Source of the DNA: Gammaproteobacteria bacterium
GTDB taxonomy: Bacteria; Pseudomonadota; Gammaproteobacteria; GCA-001735895
NCBI GenBank assembly: GCA_024763185.1
Contig: JANTFY010000013.1
Coordinates: 1 to 22,257, forward strand
DNA: 22,257 bases
Direction: 5' to 3'
In this document: positions 1 through 7,465 of the stretch, piece by piece
Numbering within the stretch: position 1 is the stretch's first letter
Layout: every line of letters begins with the position of its first letter
Notes under the pieces: model-generated
What the model was told of the DNA's origin: nothing
The model's input: the letters and a program-made list of their open reading frames with translations, nothing else
The model's database searches: none
Translations under genes and position numbers: made by a program

Positions 1-149
1 GCCTGCCGTTTGAATACCCTGTTGTTGTAAAACCTCAAGCCCTCGAAGATTCCATCTCCATACAGTAAACCGTGGTCAAAAACGGATATTTTGGCTTCGT
101 GCGCCGGTTTGATGCGCTGGTCGATCCAGCAGATTGCGGTGTTGTTCAT
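1..149 (-). CDS. Class IV PLP-dependent aminotransferase (IlvE/Dat/PabC superfamily), N-terminal fragment
   Basis: The reverse complement from an ATG at 149 gives 49 codons open to the window edge, so only the N-terminus is present. It contains the fold-type IV signature V-F-D-H-G-L-L-Y-G-D-G-I-F-E-G (residues 23-37), followed by L-R-F-Y-N. This is typical of branched-chain amino acid transaminase, D-amino acid transaminase and aminodeoxychorismate lyase. The catalytic lysine lies further in and is outside the window, so the subfamily cannot be fixed. The F-E-G-L-R-F-Y pattern is closest to IlvE-type enzymes. The gene is divergent from a MarR regulator, and the shared 89-bp gap carries two matching inverted repeats over its predicted promoter. 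Control by that regulator is likely but inferred. Confidence 0.85.
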   Translation of the reverse strand, partial: MNNTAICWIDQRIKPAHEAKISVFDHGLLYGDGIFEGLRFYNNRVFKRQ

Positions 150-161
150 GCTTTTAAATAA

Positions 162-180
162 AGGTCAATATAAGTGACCT
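162..180. promoter_or_regulatory. Inverted repeat, candidate MarR operator 1
   Basis: AGGTCA-N7-TGACCT has perfect 6-bp arms. Its 15-bp core GTCAATATAAGTGAC matches the second repeat at 209-223 at 11 of 15 positions. It sits at the predicted transcription start of the leftward aminotransferase gene, where a bound repressor would block transcription. The binding protein is inferred from the adjacent MarR gene. Confidence 0.5.
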
Positions 181-183
181 ATG

Positions 184-213
184 ATTATGGTGTATGCAGG
201 ATTATAATGTCAA
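184..213 (-). promoter_or_regulatory. Predicted sigma70 promoter of the aminotransferase gene
   Basis: On the minus strand TTGACA (213-208) is separated by 18 bp from CATAAT (189-184). This is a good sigma70 match, with an expected start near 177. The -35 hexamer lies in the inverted repeat at 209-223 and the start lies in the repeat at 162-180. Confidence 0.45.
203..208 (+). promoter_or_regulatory. Predicted -10 element of the marR promoter
   Basis: A perfect TATAAT lies 30 bp before the MarR start codon. No good -35 hexamer is seen at the right distance. The expected transcription start (about 215) falls inside the inverted repeat at 209-223, which fits autorepression. Confidence 0.4.
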
Positions 214-223
214 CTAAATTGAC
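209..223. promoter_or_regulatory. Inverted repeat, candidate MarR operator 2
   Basis: GTCAACTAAATTGAC has perfect 5-bp arms (GTCAA/TTGAC) around a 5-bp centre. It is a second copy of the dyad at 162-180; the two centres are 45 bp apart. It covers the -35 of the leftward promoter and the predicted +1 of the rightward one, so a single regulator could control both genes. Confidence 0.5.
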
Positions 224-238
224 TTAAATAGCTGGAAT

Positions 239-664
239 ATGTCCACACGCGAACAGGAATTAAACAAAGCCCTGGAAGCCATGTATTTTGGTTTTCGGGC
301 CATGGTCAGACATCCTGATGAGGGTTTGAAAAAACTGGGTTATTCAAGGGTTCATCATCGTATCCTGTATTTTGTTGGCCGTAATGAAGGATGCAGCATC
401 AACGATTTACTGGCCATCATGGGCGTGACCAAGCAGTATTTGAACAGGCCACTGAAAAAACTGGTTGAAGATGGATTTATCGAACAACAGACAGACCGTA
501 TCGATAAGCGAGTGAAACGCCTCTATTTGACAGGGAAAGGCGCCACGTTGGAAAGCTCACTCAGTGGGAATCAACGCCAGCAGTTTGCCCGTATTTTTGA
601 ACAACTGGGTGAAGAAGCCGAACATAACTGGCATCAGGTTATGCAGCTACTGGCCAGGCAGTGA
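239..664 (+). CDS. MarR-family transcriptional regulator
   Basis: A 141-residue protein of normal MarR length. It shows the expected winged helix-turn-helix: helix 2 and recognition helix around residues 52-76 (C-S-I-N-D-L-L then M-G-V-T-K-Q-Y-L-N-R-P-L-K-K-L), and a wing around 82-98 with the D-R-x-D-K-R pattern followed by L-Y-L-T. The flanking helices would form the dimer interface. Such proteins usually repress their own gene and a divergent neighbour until a small ligand binds. Here the neighbour is a class IV aminotransferase, and two matching inverted repeats sit between the genes. The Shine-Dalgarno before the ATG is weak. The ligand cannot be predicted. Confidence 0.9.
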   Translation: MSTREQELNKALEAMYFGFRAMVRHPDEGLKKLGYSRVHHRILYFVGRNEGCSINDLLAIMGVTKQYLNRPLKKLVEDGFIEQQTDRIDKRVKRLYLTGKGATLESSLSGNQRQQFARIFEQLGEEAEHNWHQVMQLLARQ

Positions 665-740
665 TAGGGACTTGTTAATCGATACAGACAATCCCGTAGC
701 TGAGGATATGCATTGTAAGGAGTGATCTTATCGTTTGTGG

Positions 741-768
741 TTGATGTCTCAGCAATAACTACTATATT
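741..768 (+). promoter_or_regulatory. Possible promoter of the RND-cNMP-GGDEF gene
   Basis: TTGATG (741-746), a 16-bp spacer and TATATT (763-768) lie in the AT-rich 189-bp gap after marR. The match is moderate. No marR terminator was seen, so read-through is also possible. Confidence 0.25.
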
Positions 769-853
769 AATGTAAATTAATATACTTATTTAGTTGCGCT
801 GCATGGGTATACTTGTGACGAGTAATTTATCGATTGAACTGGGTTTTTGAGAT

Positions 854-3800
854 TTGATTAAAAAACTGCTGAATTTTTCTTATAACCACCCGCGCCTGAT
901 CATCCTGCTGCTGATCAGCATGACGTTGGCAGTGGCGCCGGCTTTACAGCGCTTGCAGTTTGATATTTCTGCGCAAAGCCTGGTGGTTAAATCGGATCCG
1001 CAATGGCAGGCCTATCAAAAGTCTTTGCAGGATTTTGGTTCGGATTCCGCAGTCATCATCGTGCTATCGGATGAGCAGTTATTCTCCAGGCAGAATCTGC
1101 TACACATAAAACAGGCGCTCAAGGCACTCGAGCAACTTGAATTCGTCAAGTCTAGCAAGAGCCTGTTTAACGTGCCTAATGTCAAGGATAACCAGGGTTT
1201 TATCGAAACCCGTCCTTTTTTAATGACACTGCCGCAAACGCAACAGGAAGCCGAGCAATTGATAGATGAAGCGCTGAATAATCCCATGGTGGCCGATAAC
1301 CTGATGTCGAGGGATCGAAAAACCATGGCGATCAACCTTTATATCGATGCCGAAAAACACTATAGCGGACGTGATCGGGAGATTTCAGCGGCCATTGAAG
1401 AACAGTTACAACCGTTGAAGCAACACCTGCAGACGGTTTATCAAATGAGTTCGCCCTATGTGCGTGACCAGATATCCCAACAGATAAAAATTGACCAGCA
1501 AACCATCTTGCCGGCCGCGCTGGCGGTTTTGTTACTAGTCTTGGGTTTGAGCATGGGGCGCTTGAACTGCTCCATCGTGCCCATGTCCTCGGCCACTATC
1601 AGTATCGTGATGACGTTGGCCTTTATGGCGGTGATGGAAATCCCGGTGAATGTACTCACCTCCATTATTCCGGCCCTGCTGATTATTATCGGTTCCACGG
1701 AAGACGTGCATTTAATGGCCGAATACCATATCGGGATACGCCAGGGAAATTCCCGCGATGAAGCGGTTCAGCGATTACCTGCCAATCAGTCCATGGCGAT
1801 CATGCTGGCGTTTGTCACCACGTTTGTCGGTTTTCTGGCCATTACGGTAAATGACCTGGAGATACTGAGTGAGTTTGGCTGGCTGGTAGCCTTTGGCTTG
1901 TTTATTAATTTTATTGTCACGGTATTGTTTGTGCCGGCCTATCTACGCTTGTTTGGCGGATCCGGTGTGGATCGGCAACAGCAAAAAAACATCTTTCAGC
2001 GCCTGAGCCTGGCCATTTTTTCAGTGGTGATGCGGTTTAAAAAAACCACGCTGCTGTTAATGGTTTTGGTGCTGGGTTATTTCGCGGCCGGGGCACCCTA
2101 CCTGGTCGTGAATAACAATACGCTGGCCTATTTCGAAGAGAACTCGGAGGTTCGTCAGCGTGCCGATTCCATCCATGAAACCCTGGCGGGTATGCAGACT
2201 TTTTCCATTATCCTGGATTCTTCCATTGAAGGCACTTTCCAGAAAGTCCGTTACCTGGAAGAGGTGGAAAAAATCCAGCAGTATTTAGATAAGCGCCAGG
2301 TGTTTGATAAAACCCTGTCCTTTGCCGATTTCGTAAAATTAACCCATCAGGTCATGGAGGGTACCTCTGAACCCCAGTTACCGCTGGAGGATGAAGTGGT
2401 ACAGGTTTACATGGAATTTGTGCAGGCCGATGCGGTAAGCAGTTATGTGACACCGGATTACAGCAGCACGCGTATCCTGGTCAGGCATCATATTGGCGAA
2501 ACCAGCTTGCTTAAACAGGAATTTGAAGCCCTCAACTATTTTATCAAGCATGATCTTAAGACCAGCATGAAGGTTACCCTGACCGGTGATTCCGTATTAA
2601 ATAGCAATGCGGCCGATGCGATGGCGGTCGGGCAGATTCAATCCCTGGTTCTGATGGTGGTGGTGATTTTATTTTTAGTCTCGCTGCTTTTTGTTGATTT
2701 CCGAGCCGGACTGATTGCATTGATTCCCAATGTCTTTCCGGTGGTGGTTTTATTTGGGGTGATGGGTTATTTCAATATACCGCTGGACACTGGCACTACC
2801 ATGGTGGCCGTGATAGCACTGGGTATCTGTGTTGATGATACGATTCACTTCCTCAGCCGGTATCATTTCTTTACGCGCGGTGCCAGTGATGTGGAGAAAG
2901 CCTTGCAGCAGACCGTTGAACATGAAGCGACGCCAATTACCACGACGTCACTTGCGTTGGCGCTGGGATTTTCAACCCTGATGTTATCCAGTTTTCAACC
3001 GGTGGTCTATTTTGGCGGACTCAGTGCACTGGTCATGGTGCTGGCGATGTTCTCCACCCTGGTTTTAACACCGATCCTGCTATCTTTCACCAAGCTGATT
3101 ACGGTGTGGGATATGTTGTCATTGAACCTCAAGGCGGATGTGCTGAAAAACAGTGACATTTTCAAAGGGCTGAAAAGCTTTCAGATCAAGCAGGCCATCT
3201 TATCCGGCACCCTCAAGCAGTATAACCGTGGAGAAATCATCATCGATCAGGGTGTGAAGGGGGAAGAATTTTTTGTTCTCCTCGAAGGTGCGGCAACGGC
3301 CACACACCGCAGCGCCGATGGTTCCATCCATACGCTTGGCCACTTAAAAGCCGGAGACTTATTTGGTGAGGTGGCACAGTTGTCTCAACGCACACGCATG
3401 GCGCGAGTGACCGCTGCCGAAAAAACCCAGGTGCTGGAAATGAAGTGGGACGGTATACGCCAACTGGGCCGTTTTCACCCGCGTATTTCGATGCGCCTGT
3501 ATCGAAATTTATCCCGCGTATTAAGTAAACGAGTGGTGGAATTTACCGAAGACGGTGATAAGGTCCATGATGAACTAACCGGTGCTTTAACCAAGTCATA
3601 CCTGTGCGAAATGTTAAAACAGGAGGTTAAGAGAGGTAAATACTTTAAGGAAACAGCCTCATTAATGCTGTTGGATATAGACATGATAGCGTCAGACGGA
3701 GAGCCCAGCGTTAATGACAAAGATGAAATTATTCGCGCCATAACGCATTTGATACATCAGCAAATCCATAAAGCGGATATATTTGCACGCTGGGATAAAT

Positions 3801-4039
3801 GCAGCTTCATGGTGTTGATGCCTCGCACTAAAGAGGCGCAGGCACGTGTGCTGGCGGAGAAGATTCAGAACGCCATAGAATCAATGGAATTTATTGATCA
3901 CGTTCACTTAAAGATTCATGCGGCGGTGACTGAGTTTGATCCACAAGAAAAATCGGAACAAATAGTCAGCCGCTTGGAACAACGGCGATTGGTTAGATGT
4001 AAACAAAGCGACGAGGAGTTAAAGATTAAAACCGCCTGA
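854..4039 (+). CDS. RND/MMPL-type exporter fused to a cNMP-binding domain and a degenerate GGDEF domain
   Basis: A 1061-residue three-part protein. Residues 1 to about 752 are an RND permease of the MMPL/HAE3 kind. One N-terminal membrane helix (14-32), a periplasmic loop, five helices (218-363), a second start helix (400-420), a second loop and five more helices (597-750) give 12 in all. Each half carries the family's charged helix-4 motif: G-S-T-E-D-V-H (280-286) and V-D-D-T-I-H-F (660-666). Residues 764-890 match a cyclic-nucleotide-binding domain, with F-G-E and R-x-A-R of the phosphate cassette. Residues 906-1050 resemble GGDEF (D-E-L-T-G-A-L-T, L-L-D-I-D), but the signature is replaced by R-W-D-K-C-S-F (979-985), so cyclase activity is unlikely. 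The start is TTG: a stop lies two codons upstream and the next Met would cut helix 1. Substrates of such pumps are often lipids or hydrophobic compounds; here unknown. Confidence 0.85.
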   Translation: MIKKLLNFSYNHPRLIILLLISMTLAVAPALQRLQFDISAQSLVVKSDPQWQAYQKSLQDFGSDSAVIIVLSDEQLFSRQNLLHIKQALKALEQLEFVKSSKSLFNVPNVKDNQGFIETRPFLMTLPQTQQEAEQLIDEALNNPMVADNLMSRDRKTMAINLYIDAEKHYSGRDREISAAIEEQLQPLKQHLQTVYQMSSPYVRDQISQQIKIDQQTILPAALAVLLLVLGLSMGRLNCSIVPMSSATISIVMTLAFMAVMEIPVNVLTSIIPALLIIIGSTEDVHLMAEYHIGIRQGNSRDEAVQRLPANQSMAIMLAFVTTFVGFLAITVNDLEILSEFGWLVAFGLFINFIVTVLFVPAYLRLFGGSGVDRQQQKNIFQRLSLAIFSVVMRFKKTTLLLMVLVLGYFAAGAPYLVVNNNTLAYFEENSEVRQRADSIHETLAGMQTFSIILDSSIEGTFQKVRYLEEVEKIQQYLDKRQVFDKTLSFADFVKLTHQVMEGTSEPQLPLEDEVVQVYMEFVQADAVSSYVTPDYSSTRILVRHHIGETSLLKQEFEALNYFIKHDLKTSMKVTLTGDSVLNSNAADAMAVGQIQSLVLMVVVILFLVSLLFVDFRAGLIALIPNVFPVVVLFGVMGYFNIPLDTGTTMVAVIALGICVDDTIHFLSRYHFFTRGASDVEKALQQTVEHEATPITTTSLALALGFSTLMLSSFQPVVYFGGLSALVMVLAMFSTLVLTPILLSFTKLITVWDMLSLNLKADVLKNSDIFKGLKSFQIKQAILSGTLKQYNRGEIIIDQGVKGEEFFVLLEGAATATHRSADGSIHTLGHLKAGDLFGEVAQLSQRTRMARVTAAEKTQVLEMKWDGIRQLGRFHPRISMRLYRNLSRVLSKRVVEFTEDGDKVHDELTGALTKSYLCEMLKQEVKRGKYFKETASLMLLDIDMIASDGEPSVNDKDEIIRAITHLIHQQIHKADIFARWDKCSFMVLMPRTKEAQARVLAEKIQNAIESMEFIDHVHLKIHAAVTEFDPQEKSEQIVSRLEQRRLVRCKQSDEELKIKTA

Positions 4040-4094
4040 GCGAACTGTAACTGAAGTTGGATTTTCCGATCGGTTTACATGCTCAAAGACGTTT

Positions 4095-4340
4095 TTAATG
4101 ATTACACTGTTCCAGTTTTAATTTAGACCCTGGGAGAATACTCAGAATAAGGTTTAACAACATCACGAGCGGGCTACTGATCAGCAATGCAAACGCGGTG
4201 AAATGAAAGGCCATACTGACTGGGTTACTGGTGAAAGTTGCCAAGCCTTGTGAAAGGCCAAAGAATAAAATCCCGCTTGCCAGCAAAATCACCGAAAGCA
4301 GAACCAGTTTTCGCATATTTTGACAAGTTATTAGATTCAT
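4095..4340 (-). CDS. Small two-Cys membrane protein, paralogue of 11321-11563
   Basis: An 81-residue hydrophobic protein with no recognised function. It begins M-N-L-I-T-C-Q-N-M-R, has two predicted membrane helices, and ends P-G-S-K-L-K-L-E-Q-C-N-H. The protein encoded at 11321-11563 has the same plan: M-K-L-I-S-C-E-T-M-R at the start, P-G-S-K-K-K-M-D-N-C-E-R at the end. The paired Cys near both termini and the P-G-S-K motif are shared. Two adjacent ATGs are possible (4343 and 4340); I chose 4340 because it aligns with the paralogue's start. It lies downstream of the cytochrome/rquA run on the same strand but after a 150-bp gap with its own dyads, so it may be transcribed separately. Metal, haem or thiol roles for the Cys pair are speculative. 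Confidence 0.7.
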   Translation of the reverse strand: MNLITCQNMRKLVLLSVILLASGILFFGLSQGLATFTSNPVSMAFHFTAFALLISSPLVMLLNLILSILPGSKLKLEQCNH

Positions 4341-4357
4341 CATTTTTACCCAAAATA

Positions 4358-4379
4358 TATATTAGTTAATTCTAATATA
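4358..4379. promoter_or_regulatory. Inverted repeat before the small membrane protein gene
   Basis: TATATTAG-TTAATT-CTAATATA has perfect 8-bp arms and a 6-bp centre. It ends about 17 bp before the start of the leftward small gene. It could be an operator overlapping the promoter, or a leader hairpin. No known binding protein is recognised. Confidence 0.4.
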
Positions 4380-4409
4380 GACTTGTGCGGAGAATTTACA
4401 AGTACAATT

Positions 4410-4428
4410 AATGTAACTTGGTCACATT
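4410..4428. promoter_or_regulatory. 19-bp imperfect dyad in the rquA / small-gene gap
   Basis: AATGTAAC-TTG-GTCACATT has 8-bp arms with one G:T mismatch. It resembles a CRP-type half-site pair, but the spacing is 5 rather than 6, so a CRP/FNR assignment is not supported. It could be an operator for the small gene or an RNA hairpin beyond rquA; no strong T-run follows. Confidence 0.3.
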
Positions 4429-4491
4429 TCGGGTGATTCAAAAAAAGATCACAAAGATTAACGCAAAATGGCTATTTGGAGGGCTGGCGGA

Positions 4492-5184
4492 TCAAGCCGG
4501 TAAAGAGATCTGCAGTTTCTGGTAAAGGCCGCCAAAGTAGGTTTTTTTAAGAATGTTTTCAGAAGATACCCCGGCTGGCAGCCATTGGTGGATGTCGTAT
4601 TTCCACAGGTCCATGGCAAAAGGTTCCAGTTTGTTCAAGAGCGGCGGTAAGCAATAACGTAATGGAGACCATGCAAAGGGTTGGTGGTAATCGACAATGA
4701 TAAGCTGCCCACGCGGTCGCGTAACTCGAAAAGCTTCCTTTAATGTGGCTATGCGCTCTTTCCAGGGTTGTTCATGCAGCAGGAAAAATAACAGAGAGTC
4801 CTGGTAGCTGTTATCTTCCAACTCCAGATGGGTCGAATCATTTAATAATAAACCGACGTTAGAGCTGGCATGGAGTTTTCGTTTGAGATTAGCCAGCTGA
4901 ATGGGCGCCACATCAAGCACATCAAGTTTAGCGTTATGCGTATGTCTTTCTGCCAGCCTTTGTGTCAAATCGCCATAGACTCAGGCTATCTGTAAAGTTG
5001 AGTGTGCAGTTTCAGGGTTGAATGGGTCAATTACCTCGCTGCACAATCGGTGGTAATTACCCAATAAAATGAGGTTGACCATCCAGCGTCGTTCAAAAAA
5101 TCGTACGCCCCTGGGGTGCAGATAGGCCCACCAGTAGGTGTCATGTAAATAATCCGGTTTGACGGCCGTCGCAGGTGTTTCCAT
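4492..5184 (-). CDS. rquA: RquA-like rhodoquinone biosynthesis protein, interrupted by one in-frame TGA
   Basis: Reading from the ATG at 5184 gives 230 codons before the stop at 4492, with a single in-frame TGA at codon 68. Both sides match RquA. Before it are Y-W-W-A-Y-L-H-P, F-E-R-R-W-M-V-N-L-I-L-L-G-N-Y and L-Q-I-A; after it V-Y-G-D-L-T, L-D-V-L-D-V-A-P-I-Q-L-A-N-L (87-100), F-F-L-L-H-E-Q-P (133-140), V-D-Y-H (164-167) and F-G-G-L-Y-Q-K near the end. RquA converts ubiquinone to rhodoquinone, using SAM as amino donor, and has a methyltransferase fold with a modified SAM motif. As I recall, that motif reads A-C-V-Y-G-D, so TGA replaces the Cys. There is no frameshift. The gene starts 12 nt after the b561 gene, so it is probably the last member of that operon. 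If TGA is not decoded, only a 67-residue fragment is made and the gene is a pseudogene. Confidence 0.85.
4944..4980 (-). other. Possible SECIS-like hairpin directly after the rquA TGA
   Basis: The 37 nt after the TGA can fold as one interrupted hairpin. GUCU pairs with AGAC at the base, UGGC with GCUG (two G:U pairs) in the middle, and UUUG with CAAA at the top around ACA. If the closing G-C pair opens, the loop is GACAC, starting with G about 15 nt after the UGA. That position fits bacterial SECIS elements, but the stem is short and interrupted. This is a weak candidate. Confidence 0.2.
4981..4983 (-). other. In-frame TGA codon at an expected cysteine position in rquA
   Basis: The minus strand reads CAG ATA GCC TGA GTC TAT GGC GAT, that is Q-I-A-stop-V-Y-G-D. 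The frame is the same on both sides. TGA is one base from the Cys codons TGC and TGT. It is either a recoded (selenocysteine) codon, a nonsense mutation or a base-call error. Confidence 0.8.
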
Positions 5185-5196
5185 TTGATTGATGGA

Positions 5197-5802
5197 TCAG
5201 TCCGGGTCTTGTTCATATCCGGTGATCATCGCACGCAGTCCCGATAAAGGATGTTCATCCATGGTCAGGGCGAGATACAGGTGGGCCACCACAAACGCCA
5301 GCATTAAAAAGGCTGCCGCAGTATGAATCATGGCGATGATTGTCAGCGATATTCCACTGAATAATTCCATTGCAGCCCAGTCCTTGTAAAACAGGTAAAG
5401 CAGGCCGCTTATCCAGATAGCCGGGCCGATCATGACATGGAGAGAGAGGTAAGCCAAGCGTTGTAATGGATTCAGCTTGCTGTCACGTTTTTTATGGAAC
5501 GGATGGGCTTTGCCCTGGAATATTTCAAAGGCATAAAAACGAATCTGGGACAGAATTCGATCGGGTGCAGAAGGAATGTATTGCTTCCATTCTCCAGTCG
5601 TTAAATGCCAGAACCAGGCGAATATCCACAGACCAATTAAGACCCAGGCCGAAAAACTGTGAACGCTAACAGCCTGTTCAAAACCGATAAGGGCATAGCT
5701 GCCGTGGATTTCGAAACCGGTGGCCAGCATCAGGATGATCAGTAAGGCCTGAGACCAGTGCCAAAAGCGCTCAAATCGTGCATACATAAGTTCTCTTGCC
5801 AT
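5197..5802 (-). CDS. Cytochrome b561-type membrane di-haem subunit
   Basis: A 201-residue integral membrane protein of the bacterial cytochrome b561 / Ni-Fe-hydrogenase-type b subunit family. About four membrane helices lie around residues 18-40, 48-68, 116-138 and 152-180. Candidate haem-ligand histidines are H15 in R-F-W-H-W, H48, H66, H122, H160 and H174. The N-terminal F-x-R-F-x-H-W signature is characteristic. Such proteins pass electrons between the quinone pool and a periplasmic partner. The start lies 6 nt after the OTR stop codon, with a G-rich Shine-Dalgarno inside the OTR end, so the two are probably co-translated. The natural reading is that this subunit is the quinol-oxidising partner of the membrane-anchored OTR. 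Confidence 0.88.
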   Translation of the reverse strand: MARELMYARFERFWHWSQALLIILMLATGFEIHGSYALIGFEQAVSVHSFSAWVLIGLWIFAWFWHLTTGEWKQYIPSAPDRILSQIRFYAFEIFQGKAHPFHKKRDSKLNPLQRLAYLSLHVMIGPAIWISGLLYLFYKDWAAMELFSGISLTIIAMIHTAAAFLMLAFVVAHLYLALTMDEHPLSGLRAMITGYEQDPD

Positions 5803-5808
5803 GATGAG

Positions 5809-7416
5809 TTACCCCCGTTTCTTATTTTTTGCCGCCACGATACGACCCAGGCCATGCAGCAGTACGCCGCCAAGTGTACCGAGTACGATCAACCAGCCAA
5901 TGATATCCAGCCACGGAAAACGGTTTTGGCCAGGTATATAAACCCCGTCGATATTCTGTAATCGGCCTTCAGCACTATGGCAGCTTTCACAACTCAATGA
6001 GTTTTCAGCGGGCGCTACCATATGCGTCACTGGCCAGTAATATTCGGTTTCGACAAAGTCATACTCACCGCTGTATTCGAAGCCTCGTTCCTTGAACCCG
6101 GCAGCGAGGGCGTTGTTCCAGTCAAAGCCCTGCCAGTAGGCATCCGCGTCCTTACCAAACAGGTGGGGTATGCCAAAGATCTTGTTTTTAGAGTCGTAAG
6201 GCTGACGTCCTCGCATGACCTTGAACGGCCAGATACGTGATTTGTCATCATCATAACTGCCTTTGATGTTGTTGATGGGTACAACACCGCTATCATCGAT
6301 TTTATTTTCCAGCAGGGAGAACTGTACTTCGCCGTCGAACCAGTAGTATTCGGGCTCAACATTGGCTTCCCATATGAAATCACCCTTTTTAAAGTTATAG
6401 GTGTCGTATCCCTGTGCGTCTTTTATGACGATACCTTTGCCATCCGGGTCTTTTTTACCGGCCGTGGACCAGTCCCACCACATTTTGGTTTTACGGCCGC
6501 CACGAGCAAATTCAGGAATGTGACAGGTGACGCAGGCCAGCTTGGAGGTATGTTCGTTGAGTTTGACATTGGCCGTTTCAGGGTGCGGCGTGTTGCCATG
6601 GCAGGATTCGCAGCTGGCACGGTTCTGGTCTTTTAGGCCCGGAATGACCACGCCTCGTTTGTCTGAAGCCTTGGGATCATAACGGCTGCCGGCAACCTGG
6701 TGGCTGCCAGTGGTATGGCAGGTCTGGCAGTCGAAGTTGAGGCCGGTGGCATCCATGTGTACGTCCAGTTCCCTGGAAGGATTATGCATGGACGAATCAA
6801 GATGGCCGTGTTTGACGCCATCTCCGCCGCCACCATAAAAGTGACAGGCACCGCAATTGGAACGACCCGGTTTACCCACACTTTGCGCGACTTCAGACAG
6901 GTTGGGTGGCTGGCGCGTTTTACCTTTTTTCGGAGGCCATTTCTTGGGGACATAATTGGGGTGTCCAGCTGCAGTTGGGAATTTTTTATAGCTGCCGGTG
7001 CTTTCATGACAAACCAGGCAGTCCACGCTCTCTTCCGAGGTCAGGTCAAATGAGGCGTCTTTCCAGCCATAACCGATATGACAAGAGGTGCAACGTGCCC
7101 AGTTGCTTGCCGTGGCCACACAAAAGTTGTTGATTACATTCTTTTTTCCAAGCGTCTGACCGGTTAGTTTATTTTCAAACGCCCAGGTCCAGTGCGTGGT
7201 TTTATGCAGTTGTTTGGATGCCTCAGTGTGGCAACCCAGGCAGGCTGCGGTGACTTCCGGCCCGGTTTTAAAATCCTGTTTAAGTTCTTCAAACTGGCTG
7301 TGATCAGCCGTGCTGGATTGAGTCGAGTAAGAGCCGGTTTCTATCTTGGCGAAAGAGATGGAAACATTGAGCAGGCAAACCAGTGGTGCAAAGAGTAACA
7401 GCGCATATTTTTTCAC
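5809..7416 (-). CDS. Octahaem tetrathionate reductase-family cytochrome c (OTR type), membrane anchored
   Basis: I place the start at GTG 7416 because an AAGAGG Shine-Dalgarno lies 6 nt upstream and the protein then opens with a signal peptide (K-K-Y-A-L-L-L-F-A-P...S-F-A). This gives 535 residues. Eight CxxCH motifs begin at C59, C109, C133, C188, C230, C269, C295 and C476. Their number and spacing, with a long haem-free stretch before the last one, fit the Shewanella-type octahaem tetrathionate reductase family. The S. oneidensis enzyme reduces tetrathionate, nitrite and hydroxylamine in vitro; the natural substrate is debated. A C-terminal membrane helix (about 505-528, W-L-I-V-L-G-T-L-G-G-V-L-L) ends in K-N-K-K-R, so it is anchored and faces the periplasm. 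A cytochrome b561 gene follows after 6 nt. Substrate here is unproven. Confidence 0.85.
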   Translation of the reverse strand: MKKYALLLFAPLVCLLNVSISFAKIETGSYSTQSSTADHSQFEELKQDFKTGPEVTAACLGCHTEASKQLHKTTHWTWAFENKLTGQTLGKKNVINNFCVATASNWARCTSCHIGYGWKDASFDLTSEESVDCLVCHESTGSYKKFPTAAGHPNYVPKKWPPKKGKTRQPPNLSEVAQSVGKPGRSNCGACHFYGGGGDGVKHGHLDSSMHNPSRELDVHMDATGLNFDCQTCHTTGSHQVAGSRYDPKASDKRGVVIPGLKDQNRASCESCHGNTPHPETANVKLNEHTSKLACVTCHIPEFARGGRKTKMWWDWSTAGKKDPDGKGIVIKDAQGYDTYNFKKGDFIWEANVEPEYYWFDGEVQFSLLENKIDDSGVVPINNIKGSYDDDKSRIWPFKVMRGRQPYDSKNKIFGIPHLFGKDADAYWQGFDWNNALAAGFKERGFEYSGEYDFVETEYYWPVTHMVAPAENSLSCESCHSAEGRLQNIDGVYIPGQNRFPWLDIIGWLIVLGTLGGVLLHGLGRIVAAKNKKRG

Positions 7417-7465
7417 GATAGGCCTCTTAATGGATGAAGCGTTCAGGATATCCCGCAAAATGATG

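Noticed and set aside
4410..4428. CRP-type operator
   Set aside because: The TGTAA and TCACA half-sites are 5 bp apart instead of 6 and one half-site deviates, so it is listed only as a dyad.
4966..4995. Frameshift splitting a methyltransferase gene into two genes
   Set aside because: The reading frame is the same on both sides. Only a TGA codon separates them, and the apparent second start is a TTG inside the conserved G-D-L-T motif.
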